A stretch of 32,779 nt of DNA from Bacteroidia bacterium (GCA_014376525.1 JACMRI010000005.1:1-32779), one strand, 5' to 3'; positions 8,525 through 17,665 are shown, counted from the stretch's first letter. The notes: generated by a model from the letters alone, not told the origin. Numbers and translations: made by a program.

Positions 8525-9178
8525 ATGAAATTTTTACGATTTTACATTTTATACCGTTTGTACTTTGTAATAGTACTTGTAATAGCTGGTATATTAATAT
8601 ATATATTGCACGAGCGTGTTACCGCAATATTGTTTTTTGTGGCCGCATTTATTTCGTTGCTATTGTACTTTATGTTGGGTACAATGCGCATAGTGCAAGA
8701 AGCTGTACAAGAAAACGACATGGATAATGCTATAGTGTATTTAAGCAAAATAAAATACCCTAAGTTGCTATTAAAACCAGTACGGTCGGCGTTTTATATG
8801 TTGCAAAGTAATGTGGCTCTAGTAAATAATGATTTCGAAAAAGCAGAGGCAGATATACGCAAAAGTATGGATTCAAAATCAACTTTATTGGGAGATACAG
8901 AAGGAATGAGCTATTTGCAATTGGCTACCATCTCCTTACAAAAAGGGAACAACAAAGAGGCACGCACCTACTTTTTGCAAGCCCTAAAATTTGGTTTGCC
9001 CGATAAAGAAAATCAAGCAGCAGCGTACTTGCAATTATCAGGATTGGAAATACAGCGAGGACAAAACAAAATGGGTAAAATATATTTTGGTAAAGCAAAA
9101 AACTTAAGACCTAAAACTACACAACTTAAAGATCAAATAAAACAAATGGATAAGTACATGTCTCGCTTACAGGGGTAG
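8525..9178 (+). CDS. Membrane-anchored TPR protein
   Basis: This 217-residue protein starts with two hydrophobic segments (about residues 8-27 and 32-51), followed by a soluble part. Helical pairs such as 'AFYMLQSNVALVNNDFEKAEADIRKSM', 'MSYLQLATISLQKGNNKEARTYFLQAL' and 'AAYLQLSGLEIQRGQNKMGKIYFGKA' show about three tetratricopeptide repeats (residues 88-205). TPR domains mediate protein contacts; the partner is unknown. It stands between the glycosyltransferase and the PPIase cluster, with intergenic gaps of over 100 bases on both sides, so it is probably its own transcription unit. Confidence 0.8.
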   Translation: MKFLRFYILYRLYFVIVLVIAGILIYILHERVTAILFFVAAFISLLLYFMLGTMRIVQEAVQENDMDNAIVYLSKIKYPKLLLKPVRSAFYMLQSNVALVNNDFEKAEADIRKSMDSKSTLLGDTEGMSYLQLATISLQKGNNKEARTYFLQALKFGLPDKENQAAAYLQLSGLEIQRGQNKMGKIYFGKAKNLRPKTTQLKDQIKQMDKYMSRLQG

Positions 9179-9188
9179 TAAATAAAGT

Positions 9189-9270
9189 TCCACCCCACCC
9201 TGCGGCACTCCTTCAATAGGGAGAGGTAGGCGGATAACATAGCGCACAACGGGCATTTACTCCCCCCAGC
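9189..9270. repeat. GC-rich intergenic patch, probably a dispersed repeat
   Basis: About 80 bases between the TPR gene and the first PPIase gene are far richer in G and C than their surroundings (runs such as CCACCCCACCC, TGCGGCACTCC, GGGAGAGGTAGGCGG and CTCCCCCC). It contains a short stem (CTCC 9209-9212 with GGAG 9220-9223) and no open frame of note. From memory, similar GC-rich 'tgccgcagggtgggg' repeats are scattered between genes in Bacteroidota, but I cannot confirm this here. Confidence 0.45.
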
Positions 9271-9347
9271 AAGTGCATAAGAACCACTCAATCAAAATTT
9301 ACAAAATACACCACACATTATACATCATACAAATCATAAAATAAAAA

Positions 9348-11285
9348 ATGAAAAAATTAACCCTATCAGCTTGCGTATTATCAGCATTAACAAGTGTTGC
9401 ACAAACTAATAATTCGCCAGTGCTTATGGAAATTGGCAATAAGAAAGTGACCAAAGCAGAGTTTGAAAACATTTACCATAAAAATAATAAAGACAAAGTT
9501 GCCGATAAAAAAACGATAGCCGAGTATGTAGAATTGTTTACTAATTTTAAATTAAAAGTGAAAGCTGCTGAGGATATGGGTTTAGACACTTCAGCAACAT
9601 ATAAAAGCGAGTTAGAAGGCTATCGTAAAAATGTATCGCAACCATATTTAACCGACAAAGAAGTAAACGAAAAATTACTAACAGAAGCCTACGACCGTAC
9701 CAAAATGAATGTAAGTGCAAGCCACCTACTTATAACGTGCGATGCAGCGGCATTACCCAAAGATACGCTTATAGCTTACAACAAAGTAATGGCATTGCGT
9801 GCACGCATATTAAAGGGCGAAAGTTTTGGTAAAGTAGCACGCGAAAATTCACAAGACCCATCGGCTAAAGATAACGCGGGCGAATTGGGTTATTTTTCGG
9901 CATTACAAATGGTGTATCCATTTGAAAACGCAGCGTTTAATACCAAAGTAGGCGAAGTAAGTATGCCCGTACGTACTAAGTTTGGTTATCATATTGTAAA
10001 AGTAAACGATAAGCGCAACGACCCCGGAACAATAACTGCGGCACACATATTGGTATTGAGCAAAAAAGGTGCGTCTGCCGAAGATAGCTTAAAAGCATTT
10101 GCCAAAATAAACGAAATAAACGACCGCATAAAAAAAGGAGATAAGTTTGCCGAGTTAGCAACTCAATACAGCGACGATAAAGGCTCAGCACGCAATGGTG
10201 GCGAGTTAGCACCATTTGGAATAAACAGAATGGTAGCTGAATTTGAAAACGCAGCATTTGCACTTAAAAATGATGGCGATGTTTCGGCCCCATTTAAAAC
10301 TTCGTACGGTTGGCATATTGTAAAACGCATAAGTGTAAAACCTGTTGCTTCGTATGCTGATATGAAAGCCGATTTAAAACAACGTATACAAAAAGATATG
10401 CGTTCGCAAAAAGGCAAAGAATCATTTATAACTAAAGTAAAAGCAGAATATAAATTTACCGAAAACCTTAAAAACCGCGACGAATTAACTAAAACAATTG
10501 ATACCAGTTTTTTTAACGGAACATGGAAAGCTGCTAAAAAAGCTGCGAATATGAACAAAGTAATATGCACATTGGCAGGTAAAAATTACACGCAAATGGA
10601 CTATGCTACTTACTTAGAAACTCACCAAGGTAAAGGCACTAAGGGTAGCGAGCAACAAATAGTAACTAATAATTATACACCTTACGTAGAGGCATTATGC
10701 ACTAACTACGAAACTACACAATTGGCTACCAAATACCCTGAGTACAAAGCATTGATAGAAGAATACAAAGATGGTATATTACTGTTTGACCTTACCGACC
10801 AAAAAGTATGGAGCGCAGCCATTAAAGACAGTGTAGGCTTGCAAAAGTTTTATGATGCCAACAAACAAAACTACATGTGGGAAGAGCGTTACGAAACTGT
10901 TACCTACAAATGTAAAGACGCTAAAATATGCGAAAACGTAAACAAAATGATAGCTAAGAAAAAAACAAACGACGAAATACTTAAAGTAATAAATAAAGAC
11001 TCGCAGTTAAACCTTTCTATAGACCGTGTAACCTACAAAAAAGGCGAAAATAAAACTGCTGATGCAGCAGCAAGTATTAAAAAGCCAGCTACAGTCAGTG
11101 AGAACAATATGTATTATACCTACAACGTAGATAAAATATTGCCAGTAGCACCTAAAGCATTAAACGAAGCACGTGGTATTATTACTGCCGATTACCAAAA
11201 TTTTTTAGAAAAAGAATGGTTAAAAGAATTACATGCTAAGTACGTAGTAAAAGTAAACAAAGAGGTATTGGATAGTATACAGTAA
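9348..11285 (+). CDS. Periplasmic peptidyl-prolyl isomerase with two PpiC domains
   Basis: This 645-residue protein has a signal peptide (1-19, ending SVAQ), a SurA-like N-domain (about 22-120) and two parvulin domains. The first is 122-221 (ASHLLIT ... FGYHIVKVND) and the second 228-328 (AAHILVL ... YGWHIVKRIS); both keep the paired His ends and the NGGEL/NAGEL loop. The C-terminal 300 residues match no domain I know but include 'WSAAIKDSVGLQKFYDANKQNYMW', typical of the Bacteroidota PpiC/D family. The expected role is folding of outer-membrane and secreted proteins in the periplasm. It leads a cluster with two further SurA-related genes and a MoxR gene. Confidence 0.88.
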   Translation: MKKLTLSACVLSALTSVAQTNNSPVLMEIGNKKVTKAEFENIYHKNNKDKVADKKTIAEYVELFTNFKLKVKAAEDMGLDTSATYKSELEGYRKNVSQPYLTDKEVNEKLLTEAYDRTKMNVSASHLLITCDAAALPKDTLIAYNKVMALRARILKGESFGKVARENSQDPSAKDNAGELGYFSALQMVYPFENAAFNTKVGEVSMPVRTKFGYHIVKVNDKRNDPGTITAAHILVLSKKGASAEDSLKAFAKINEINDRIKKGDKFAELATQYSDDKGSARNGGELAPFGINRMVAEFENAAFALKNDGDVSAPFKTSYGWHIVKRISVKPVASYADMKADLKQRIQKDMRSQKGKESFITKVKAEYKFTENLKNRDELTKTIDTSFFNGTWKAAKKAANMNKVICTLAGKNYTQMDYATYLETHQGKGTKGSEQQIVTNNYTPYVEALCTNYETTQLATKYPEYKALIEEYKDGILLFDLTDQKVWSAAIKDSVGLQKFYDANKQNYMWEERYETVTYKCKDAKICENVNKMIAKKKTNDEILKVINKDSQLNLSIDRVTYKKGENKTADAAASIKKPATVSENNMYYTYNVDKILPVAPKALNEARGIITADYQNFLEKEWLKELHAKYVVKVNKEVLDSIQ

Positions 11286-11315
11286 AATTTTATCATCTCT
11301 CATGAATTAAACAGT

Positions 11316-11320
11316 AGGAG
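11316..11320 (+). promoter_or_regulatory. Shine-Dalgarno-like AGGAG before the lipoprotein gene
   Basis: AGGAG lies 10 bases before ATG 11331. Most genes in this window have only A-rich leaders, as is normal in Bacteroidota, so this purine motif is unusual here. It supports the ATG at 11331 despite the long N-terminal region that start gives. Confidence 0.4.
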
Positions 11321-11330
11321 ATAAAAAACA

Positions 11331-12248
11331 ATGAAAACGGTTTACAAACACAACAAAACATTGAAATTCACACGCACATTTACAACTACATTACGCACCA
11401 ACACGCCCGCAAAGCTGTTGGTGTTGTGCTGTATAACACTGGCTACAAGTTGTAGCTATTTTGGCAAAAGCAACGAACGTATATTAGCTACAGTTGGCAA
11501 AAACAATTTAACATTAACCGAAATGCAAGCCATACTCCCCAATAATACTAAGGGGAACGATAGTGTAGAGTTTGTAAAATCGTATGTGCAAGCATGGGTG
11601 CAAGAGCAATTAATAGTACAAAAAGCCATTAATAACCTAAGCTCCAACGAACTTAATGTAGATGAACAAATAGAAAAATATAAAAACTCGTTAATAGTAT
11701 ATGCTTACCAACAAGCATTAGTAAAACAAAAACTAGACACCGTAGTTACGCCACAAGAAATAGAAGCCTACTACAACGCACACGAACAAGATTTTGAACT
11801 AAAAGATAATATTATAAAAGTAAATTATATAAAAGTAAACAGTAAGTGCCCCAAGCTAAATGATATAAAACAACTGTACCGCACAACGGACTCTAAACAG
11901 CTAGAAAAATTAAAAGAACTATGTGTGCAGTACGCTGATAATTATTATTTTGATAACAACACTTGGTTATTATTTGACGACTTATTAAAAGAAATCCCCA
12001 TAAAAACATACAACCAAGAACAGTACATACAAAACAACCGCAACATAGAATTAAAAGACAGCGTAAATAATTATTTTGCTAACATAGTAGGCTTTAAAAT
12101 AAACAATAGTACATCGCCATTATCATTTGAGATGGATAACATTAAGCAACTTATTTTAAACAAACGTAAGTTGGAATTAATACAACGTGCCGAAAAAACA
12201 ATATACACCGAAGGAATTAAAAACAAAGAAGCAACTATACTCCCCTAA
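11331..12248 (+). CDS. SurA-N-like lipoprotein without a PPIase domain
   Basis: This 305-residue protein has a lipoprotein signal: a basic N-region, the hydrophobic run KLLVLCCITLATS and the lipobox cysteine C41. After the cysteine, 'ILATVGKNNLTLTEMQAILP' and 'YVQAWVQEQLIVQKAI' resemble the SurA/PrsA N-domain, and 'VVTPQEIEAYYNAHEQDFEL' matches the linker that normally leads into a parvulin domain. The region where that domain would be lacks the usual His and GGxLG signatures, so a pure chaperone role is inferred. The N-region before the hydrophobic core is unusually long (about 27 residues), but there is no internal Met near it. The stop (12246-12248) abuts the ATG of the next gene, so the two genes are translationally linked. 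Confidence 0.8.
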   Translation: MKTVYKHNKTLKFTRTFTTTLRTNTPAKLLVLCCITLATSCSYFGKSNERILATVGKNNLTLTEMQAILPNNTKGNDSVEFVKSYVQAWVQEQLIVQKAINNLSSNELNVDEQIEKYKNSLIVYAYQQALVKQKLDTVVTPQEIEAYYNAHEQDFELKDNIIKVNYIKVNSKCPKLNDIKQLYRTTDSKQLEKLKELCVQYADNYYFDNNTWLLFDDLLKEIPIKTYNQEQYIQNNRNIELKDSVNNYFANIVGFKINNSTSPLSFEMDNIKQLILNKRKLELIQRAEKTIYTEGIKNKEATILP

Positions 12249-13583
12249 ATGAAAGTAACCCAAATAATAATTGTACTTACTCTTGTAATATCTGCAAACA
12301 CTACATTTGCACAAAAAAATGTAATAGACAAAGTAGTGGCCGTAGTGGCCAATAACCCTGTGTTGCTGTCGCAGGTTAAGTTTCAAACAGAGCAATTAAA
12401 AGCACAAAGTGTAATTAAGAACGAGTGCGAAATATTGGAAGAGTTATTGTTTCAAAAAATGCTATACACCCAAGGGCAATTGGATAGTATAGACATAAGC
12501 GAAAAGCAAATAGACGCAGAGCTAGACCGCAGAATACGCTACTACACACAACAATTTGGCTCGGAAGAAGAGTTGGAAAAGTTTTATGGTAAATCGGTAG
12601 ATAAAATAAAAGACGATTTTAGAGATAACGTACGAGAAACTTTATTGGCACAAAATGTACAAGCCAAAATATCGGGTAACATAACTGTAACTCCTGCCGA
12701 AGTGCGCAAGTTTTACAACGAAATACCTGTAGATAGTTTACCATTCATTAACTCGGAAGTAGAATTGGCGCACTTAGTAATAGAACCGCCCATTAGCGCA
12801 AAAGAAAAACAAGCAGTACGCGATAAACTAACCAAACTAAGAGACCGTGTAAATGCAGGCGAAGATTTTGGTGCATTAGCAGTAGCCTATAGCGAAGACC
12901 CTGGTAGTGCTAAGCTAGCGGGCGATTTAGGTTTTTTGGGACGAGGGCAATTAGTACCCGAGTTTGAAGCAGCAGCATTTGCACTTAAAGGCAAAGAAAT
13001 AACGCAAATAGTAGAAACACAATTTGGATTTCATATTATACAATTGATAGAACGCCGTGGCGAACAAATAAATGTGCGCCATATACTAATAAGTGCAAAA
13101 ACTTCCGGCGAGGATATTTCGTTGGCATACACCAAAATGGATTCTATTTATAATTTGTTGCAAAACGATTCATTGAAATTTGATGCTGCAGTACTTAAAT
13201 TTACTACCGATAAAGAAACTAAATACAGTGGGGGAAAACTTACCAACCAACAAACAGGTACTACCAAGTTTGAAAACACCGATCTTGACCAACAAACATT
13301 TTATGCAGTAGATAAACTTAAAGTAGGAGAATACACCAAACCAATACCATTTAAAACTAACGAAGGTAAAAATGCGTATCGTATTTTGTGTTTAAAAACA
13401 CGCTCTGAACCACATCGTGTAAACTTAAAAGACGACTATCAACGCTTGCAAAACCAAGCTATTAATGCCAAACAACAAACTATACTATTAAGTTGGATTA
13501 AAAAGAAAAAACAAACTATGTACATAAAAGTAAACGAACCTTACGCCAACTGTACGTTTAAATACAACTTAACTACCAAATAA
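12249..13583 (+). CDS. surA: SurA-like periplasmic chaperone/PPIase
   Basis: This 444-residue protein has a signal peptide (1-21, ending TFAQ). The SurA N-domain is clear: 'VIDKVVAVVANNPVLLSQV' (25-43) and 'ILEELLFQKMLYTQGQLDSIDISEKQIDAELDRRI'. The first parvulin domain spans about 172-270 (VELAHLVIEP ... FGFHIIQLIERRGEQ) with the conserved LGFLGRGQLVPEFE. A second, weaker parvulin domain follows (VRHILISAK, about 276-375). SurA escorts beta-barrel proteins across the periplasm to the BAM complex. The gene starts directly after the lipoprotein stop, and the MoxR gene starts 37 bases after its end. Confidence 0.9.
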   Translation: MKVTQIIIVLTLVISANTTFAQKNVIDKVVAVVANNPVLLSQVKFQTEQLKAQSVIKNECEILEELLFQKMLYTQGQLDSIDISEKQIDAELDRRIRYYTQQFGSEEELEKFYGKSVDKIKDDFRDNVRETLLAQNVQAKISGNITVTPAEVRKFYNEIPVDSLPFINSEVELAHLVIEPPISAKEKQAVRDKLTKLRDRVNAGEDFGALAVAYSEDPGSAKLAGDLGFLGRGQLVPEFEAAAFALKGKEITQIVETQFGFHIIQLIERRGEQINVRHILISAKTSGEDISLAYTKMDSIYNLLQNDSLKFDAAVLKFTTDKETKYSGGKLTNQQTGTTKFENTDLDQQTFYAVDKLKVGEYTKPIPFKTNEGKNAYRILCLKTRSEPHRVNLKDDYQRLQNQAINAKQQTILLSWIKKKKQTMYIKVNEPYANCTFKYNLTTK

Positions 13584-13620
13584 ATCGCACACATTTATCT
13601 ATCAAACTCATTATATAACT

Positions 13621-14586
13621 ATGACAACATACGCCAACGATGTAGAAGCTGTAAAAGCATTCAACACAAAATACAACCAACTTACTACCGAAATAGGTAA
13701 GGTTATATACGGACAAGAACACATTGTAAAAGATGTAATAATATCTATATTTAGTGGCGGACATTGCCTATTGGTAGGTGTGCCAGGCTTAGCCAAAACA
13801 TTATTGGTAAATACTATTGCGCAAACTTTAGGCTTAAAATTTAACCGTATACAGTTTACGCCCGACCTTATGCCAAGCGATATTATAGGCTCCGAAATAC
13901 TAGACGAAAACCGCAGTTTTAAGTTTATACAAGGTCCCATATTTAGCAACGTAATATTGGCTGATGAAATAAATCGTACGCCACCAAAAACTCAAGCCGC
14001 ACTATTGGAAGCTATGCAAGAAAAACAAATAACTGCAGGCGGTAAATTATACAAATTGGACAATCCGTTTTTTGTAATAGCTACCCAAAATCCTATTGAG
14101 CAAGAGGGAACATACCCATTGCCCGAAGCACAGCTTGACCGTTTTATGTTTAGCCTATACTTGGATTATCCAACATTGCAAGACGAATTAAAAATAGCAA
14201 AAAACACTACGCAAAACACTACCGTAGAATTACAACACGTGCTTACATCGGCTGAAATTATTGAGTTTCAGGAGTTAGTGCGCCGTGTACCCGTAACCGA
14301 TAATGTGCTAGAATACGCAGTAACATTGGTAAACAAAACACGCCCCAATGGCGACTTAGCACCAACCTTTATTAAAGATTATATATCGTGGGGAGCAGGT
14401 CCAAGAGCATCGCAGTATTTAATATTAGGTGCTAAATGCCACGCTGTACTCAACGGCAAATATTCGCCCGATATTGAAGATGTAAAAGCAGTAGCCATAA
14501 ACGTGTTACGCCATAGAATGGTAAAAAACTACAAAGCCGAAGCCGACGGATTAAGCATTGAAAGTATTGTAAAACAGTTGTTGTAG
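13621..14586 (+). CDS. MoxR-family AAA+ ATPase
   Basis: This 321-residue protein matches the MoxR family in length and motifs: GQEHIVKDVI (31-40), Walker A GVPGLAKT (53-60), Walker B ILADEINR (112-119), sensor 1 ATQNPIEQEGTYPLPEAQLDRF (154-175, including the arginine finger region) and the lid domain WGAGPRASQYLI. MoxR proteins usually act as chaperone-like ATPases with von Willebrand factor A proteins. No VWA gene lies within the window; here it closes the SurA/PpiC cluster, an arrangement I believe is common in Bacteroidota. It is probably cytoplasmic. Confidence 0.93.
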   Translation: MTTYANDVEAVKAFNTKYNQLTTEIGKVIYGQEHIVKDVIISIFSGGHCLLVGVPGLAKTLLVNTIAQTLGLKFNRIQFTPDLMPSDIIGSEILDENRSFKFIQGPIFSNVILADEINRTPPKTQAALLEAMQEKQITAGGKLYKLDNPFFVIATQNPIEQEGTYPLPEAQLDRFMFSLYLDYPTLQDELKIAKNTTQNTTVELQHVLTSAEIIEFQELVRRVPVTDNVLEYAVTLVNKTRPNGDLAPTFIKDYISWGAGPRASQYLILGAKCHAVLNGKYSPDIEDVKAVAINVLRHRMVKNYKAEADGLSIESIVKQLL

Positions 14587-14625
14587 AGATAAATAATTTA
14601 GATTAAAAAATATTAAAAACACATC

Positions 14626-16932
14626 ATGAATAACTTTGCATTATTAATAGCGTCAAAACTTAATATTGATAAAAAACAAGTTGCTGCAACTTTAGAATTA
14701 TTAGCCGAAGGAGGCACTGTTCCATTTTTAGCACGTTACCGTAAGGAAGCTACAGGTGGTTTGGACGAGGTACAAATCATCAACATTAAAAACTTAAATA
14801 ACGAGTTTGAAGAGTTAGAAAGCCGTCGTGTATTTATACTAAAAACTATTGAGGAGCAAGGAAAACTTACGCCCGAACTCAAAGCTAAAATAGAAGGTGC
14901 AGCAGTTATAAGTCAGCTAGAAGATTTGTATTTGCCTTACAAACCAAAACGTAAAACACGAGCAATGGCAGCCAAAGAAAAAGGCTTAGAGCCATTGGCA
15001 ACACTTATATTTGAACAAGAAAGTAACACCATAGATGCCGAAGCTAAAGCATATATAAACGCTGAGTTAGGCGTAAACACTACCGACGAAGCCATAGCAG
15101 GCGCATTAGATATAATAGCCGAACTTATAAGCGAGAACGAAACTGCCCGTGTAGGCTTGCGTAATATATTTAAAAACTCCGCTATTATTACTAGTACCGT
15201 GCGTTATGGTAAAAAAGAAGAAGGCGAAAAATTTGCCGATTATTTTGAATGGTCGGAACCCTTAATGAAATGTCCAAGCCACCGTTTGCTAGCAATGCGC
15301 CGTGGCGAAAACGAAGGTATATTAGGCATAGATATAGCCCCCGAGGTAGATGATGCTGTACATGGTTTGGAGCGTTTGTTTTTGAAAAATAAAAACCAAT
15401 GCACTACTTTAGTTAAAAAAGCAATAGGTGACTGTTACAAGCGATTATTGCAACCAAGTATGGAAAGCGAGTACCGTGTACTTACCAAAAAAATAGCCGA
15501 TGATGCAGCCATAAATGTATTTGCAGATAATGTACGTGAGTTAATGCTTGCCGCACCACTTGGGCAAAAACGTATAATGGCAATAGACCCAGGGTTTAGA
15601 ACTGGTTGCAAAGTAGTAGTGTTGGACGAGCAAGGCAAGTTATTAGCCGACAGCGTTATATACCCGCACACAGGGACAGGCGGAGCAGTAGCGGCCGAAC
15701 AAGAAGTATTTAAGTTAGCCGCAACACACAACATAGAGGCTATAGCAATAGGTAATGGTACAGCAGGACGAGAAACAGAAACATTTGTACGTGGCATAAA
15801 AATGTTGCCCGAAACTATTATGGTAATAATGGTAAACGAAAGTGGCGCAAGTATATACAGCGCAAGCGATGTAGCACGTGAGGAGTTTCCCGACAAAGAC
15901 ATAACCGTGCGTGGCGCAGTAAGTATAGGACGCCGACTTGCCGACCCATTAGCGGAGTTGGTAAAAATAGACCCAAAATCGATAGGTGTGGGGCAATACC
16001 AACATGATGTTGATCAAAATTTATTAAAGAAAAAACTAGACGAAGTAGTAGAAAGTAGTGTGAATAATGTAGGTGTAGAACTTAATACAGCAAGTAAGGA
16101 ACTCCTTACGTACGTGGCAGGTTTGGGCCCTGCATTGGCTAATAACATAGTAAAATATCGCAATGAAAAAGGCGCATTTACTACTCGTAAACAATTGTTG
16201 GATGTGCCACGTATGGGCGAAAAAGCATTTGAACAATGTGCAGGATTCTTGCGCATACGCAATGCCAAAAATCCATTAGACGCAAGTGCTGTACACCCCG
16301 AAAGCTATGCAACTGTGGAAGCTATGGCTAAAGATGCGAATTGTACTTTGGAAGATTTAATAAACGAAAAATCAATACGTGAAACAATAGATATAAAAAA
16401 ATACATTACTGCCAAAGTAGGGGAGTTTACTTTAAAAGATATTTTAAAAGAATTGGAAAAACCTGGGCGCGACCCTCGTAAGGAATTTGAAATATTTGAA
16501 TTTGATAAAACCGTAAACAAAATTACTGACCTTAATGTAGGTATGATCTTGCCTGGCATTGTTACCAACGTAACTAAGTTTGGTGCATTTGTAGATATTG
16601 GGGTGCATCAAGACGGATTAATACACGTTTCACAATTGAGTGATAACTTTATAAGCGACCCTTCGGAAGTAGTAAAAGTAGGACAAAAAGTAATGGCAGA
16701 AGTTACCGAGGTAGATGTGCTGCGCAAGCGTATAGCCCTTAGTATGAAAGGAATAAACAAGCAAGACAAAACCGAAAAAACGGAACGTAGAACAAGCCCC
16801 GCAGCCCCTAAAGAAAAAATACATACTACCGTAGCCCACAACCGACCAAAACCACAACCCAAAAAAGAAGAAACTCCCGCAAATAGCATGCACGATGCGC
16901 TAGCTGCGCTAAAAGCTAAGTTTGGAAAGTAA
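14626..16932 (+). CDS. tex: Tex family RNA-binding transcription accessory protein
   Basis: This 768-residue protein has the full Tex domain order. The N-terminal helical region includes 'GGTVPFLARYRKEATGGLDEVQI'. A YqgF/RNase H-like domain starts near 315 (IMAIDPGFRTGCKVVVLD), and paired helix-hairpin-helix motifs lie at about 486-545 (YVAGLGPALANNIVKYR ... LLDVPRMGEKAFEQCAGFLRI). The S1 RNA-binding domain is at about 640-711 (GIVTNVTKFGAFVDIGVHQDGLIHVSQLS). The tail (715-768) is basic and proline-rich. Tex binds nucleic acids and affects transcription and expression of stress genes in other bacteria. It is followed by a strong intrinsic terminator. Confidence 0.95.
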   Translation: MNNFALLIASKLNIDKKQVAATLELLAEGGTVPFLARYRKEATGGLDEVQIINIKNLNNEFEELESRRVFILKTIEEQGKLTPELKAKIEGAAVISQLEDLYLPYKPKRKTRAMAAKEKGLEPLATLIFEQESNTIDAEAKAYINAELGVNTTDEAIAGALDIIAELISENETARVGLRNIFKNSAIITSTVRYGKKEEGEKFADYFEWSEPLMKCPSHRLLAMRRGENEGILGIDIAPEVDDAVHGLERLFLKNKNQCTTLVKKAIGDCYKRLLQPSMESEYRVLTKKIADDAAINVFADNVRELMLAAPLGQKRIMAIDPGFRTGCKVVVLDEQGKLLADSVIYPHTGTGGAVAAEQEVFKLAATHNIEAIAIGNGTAGRETETFVRGIKMLPETIMVIMVNESGASIYSASDVAREEFPDKDITVRGAVSIGRRLADPLAELVKIDPKSIGVGQYQHDVDQNLLKKKLDEVVESSVNNVGVELNTASKELLTYVAGLGPALANNIVKYRNEKGAFTTRKQLLDVPRMGEKAFEQCAGFLRIRNAKNPLDASAVHPESYATVEAMAKDANCTLEDLINEKSIRETIDIKKYITAKVGEFTLKDILKELEKPGRDPRKEFEIFEFDKTVNKITDLNVGMILPGIVTNVTKFGAFVDIGVHQDGLIHVSQLSDNFISDPSEVVKVGQKVMAEVTEVDVLRKRIALSMKGINKQDKTEKTERRTSPAAPKEKIHTTVAHNRPKPQPKKEETPANSMHDALAALKAKFGK

Positions 16933-16938
16933 AATTTG

Positions 16939-16968
16939 AAAAGCGTGTTTTAAAAAACACGCTTTTTT
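16939..16968 (+). terminator. Intrinsic terminator after tex
   Basis: AAAAGCGTGTTTT (16939-16951) pairs perfectly with AAAACACGCTTTT (16954-16966), and the stem runs into six T residues (16963-16968). It lies 7 bases after the tex stop. In practice the inner A:T pairs would open to give a normal loop. It is the clearest terminator in the window. Confidence 0.88.
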
Positions 16969-17012
16969 GCATTAATAAATTATTCTTAGATGAAATACAA
17001 GTACATTTCCCC

Positions 17013-17585
17013 ATGCTTAAACCCTACATAGAAGACCAAGTTTTTGAAAACATAGATTACACCTCCCTTGCCTTAACGCAGGGCGACTATGAAAATTGTA
17101 GTTTTGAAAATTGTAATTTTTCGGGAGTAAATATGTCTAGTATAGATTTTATAGACTGCACGTTTACGCATTGCAATATGACTATGGCAATAGTAAACAA
17201 AACTGGATTTAAAACCGTGATTTTTAATAAGTGTAAGATACTGGGAATGCGATTTGATGTATGTAATTCTTTTTTGTTTGCTATAACGTTTAACGATTGT
17301 GTGTTAAATCATTCTTCGTTTTTTCAGCTTAAAGCCAAAGCCACGCAATTTAACACTTGCACGTTACACGAAGTAGATTTTACCGAAGCCGACTTAACTT
17401 CGTCGTTATTTGATAACTGCGATTTAGCAGGAGCAACATTTGATCGTACATTACTAGAAAAAGTAGATTTTAGAACCGCTCGTAATTTTGCATTAGACCC
17501 CGAACTCAATCGCATTAAAAAGGCAAAATTTAGCATAAATAATGTAGCGGGTTTATTAAGCAAATACAATATTGATATAAGTTGA
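17013..17585 (+). CDS. Pentapeptide-repeat protein
   Basis: This 190-residue protein is built from pentapeptide repeats with the A(D/N)Lxx/CxFxx pattern: 'CSFENCNFSGVNMSSIDFIDCTFTHCNM' (about 28-55), 'VIFNKCKILGMRFDVCNS', and 'CTLHEVDFTEADLTSSLFDNCDLAGATFDRTLLEKVDFR' (about 115-155). Such sequences form a right-handed quadrilateral beta-helix. The layout, with two repeat blocks and a C-terminal helix (PELNRIKKAKF), resembles the Qnr/McbG-type fold, but related housekeeping homologues exist, so quinolone protection should not be assumed. It starts after the tex terminator and so needs its own promoter. Confidence 0.85.
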   Translation: MLKPYIEDQVFENIDYTSLALTQGDYENCSFENCNFSGVNMSSIDFIDCTFTHCNMTMAIVNKTGFKTVIFNKCKILGMRFDVCNSFLFAITFNDCVLNHSSFFQLKAKATQFNTCTLHEVDFTEADLTSSLFDNCDLAGATFDRTLLEKVDFRTARNFALDPELNRIKKAKFSINNVAGLLSKYNIDIS

Positions 17586-17626
17586 TAAAATTAATTTAGC
17601 ATAATTTTATGTGCAAAGTGCGTTAC

Positions 17627-17640
17627 TATTTTTAAAAATA
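17627..17640. promoter_or_regulatory. 14-bp AT palindrome upstream of ubiE
   Basis: TATTTTTAAAAATA is a perfect palindrome located 18 bases upstream of the possible -7 element of ubiE, in the -33 region. It could be an operator, but a palindrome of only A and T is likely enough by chance in this AT-rich gap. Confidence 0.25.
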
Positions 17641-17657
17641 ACACAGTCTATTTTTAA

Positions 17658-17665
17658 TACATTTG
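17658..17665 (+). promoter_or_regulatory. Possible -7 promoter element for ubiE-porT
   Basis: TACATTTG matches the Bacteroidota -7 consensus TAnnTTTG exactly and lies 30 bases before the ubiE start. No TTTG is visible at the -33 spacing; an AT-rich palindrome occupies that place. Confidence 0.4.

Noticed and set aside
15435-15902. Long minus-strand open frame opposite tex (155 codons)
   Set aside because: It lies wholly within tex, which has strong domain evidence, and its translation shows low-complexity Ser/Ala/Thr composition expected from the antisense of coding DNA.
17013-17585. Pentapeptide protein as a Qnr quinolone-resistance determinant
   Set aside because: Pentapeptide repeats alone do not show gyrase protection, and the gene is in a housekeeping context with no mobile signature next to it.
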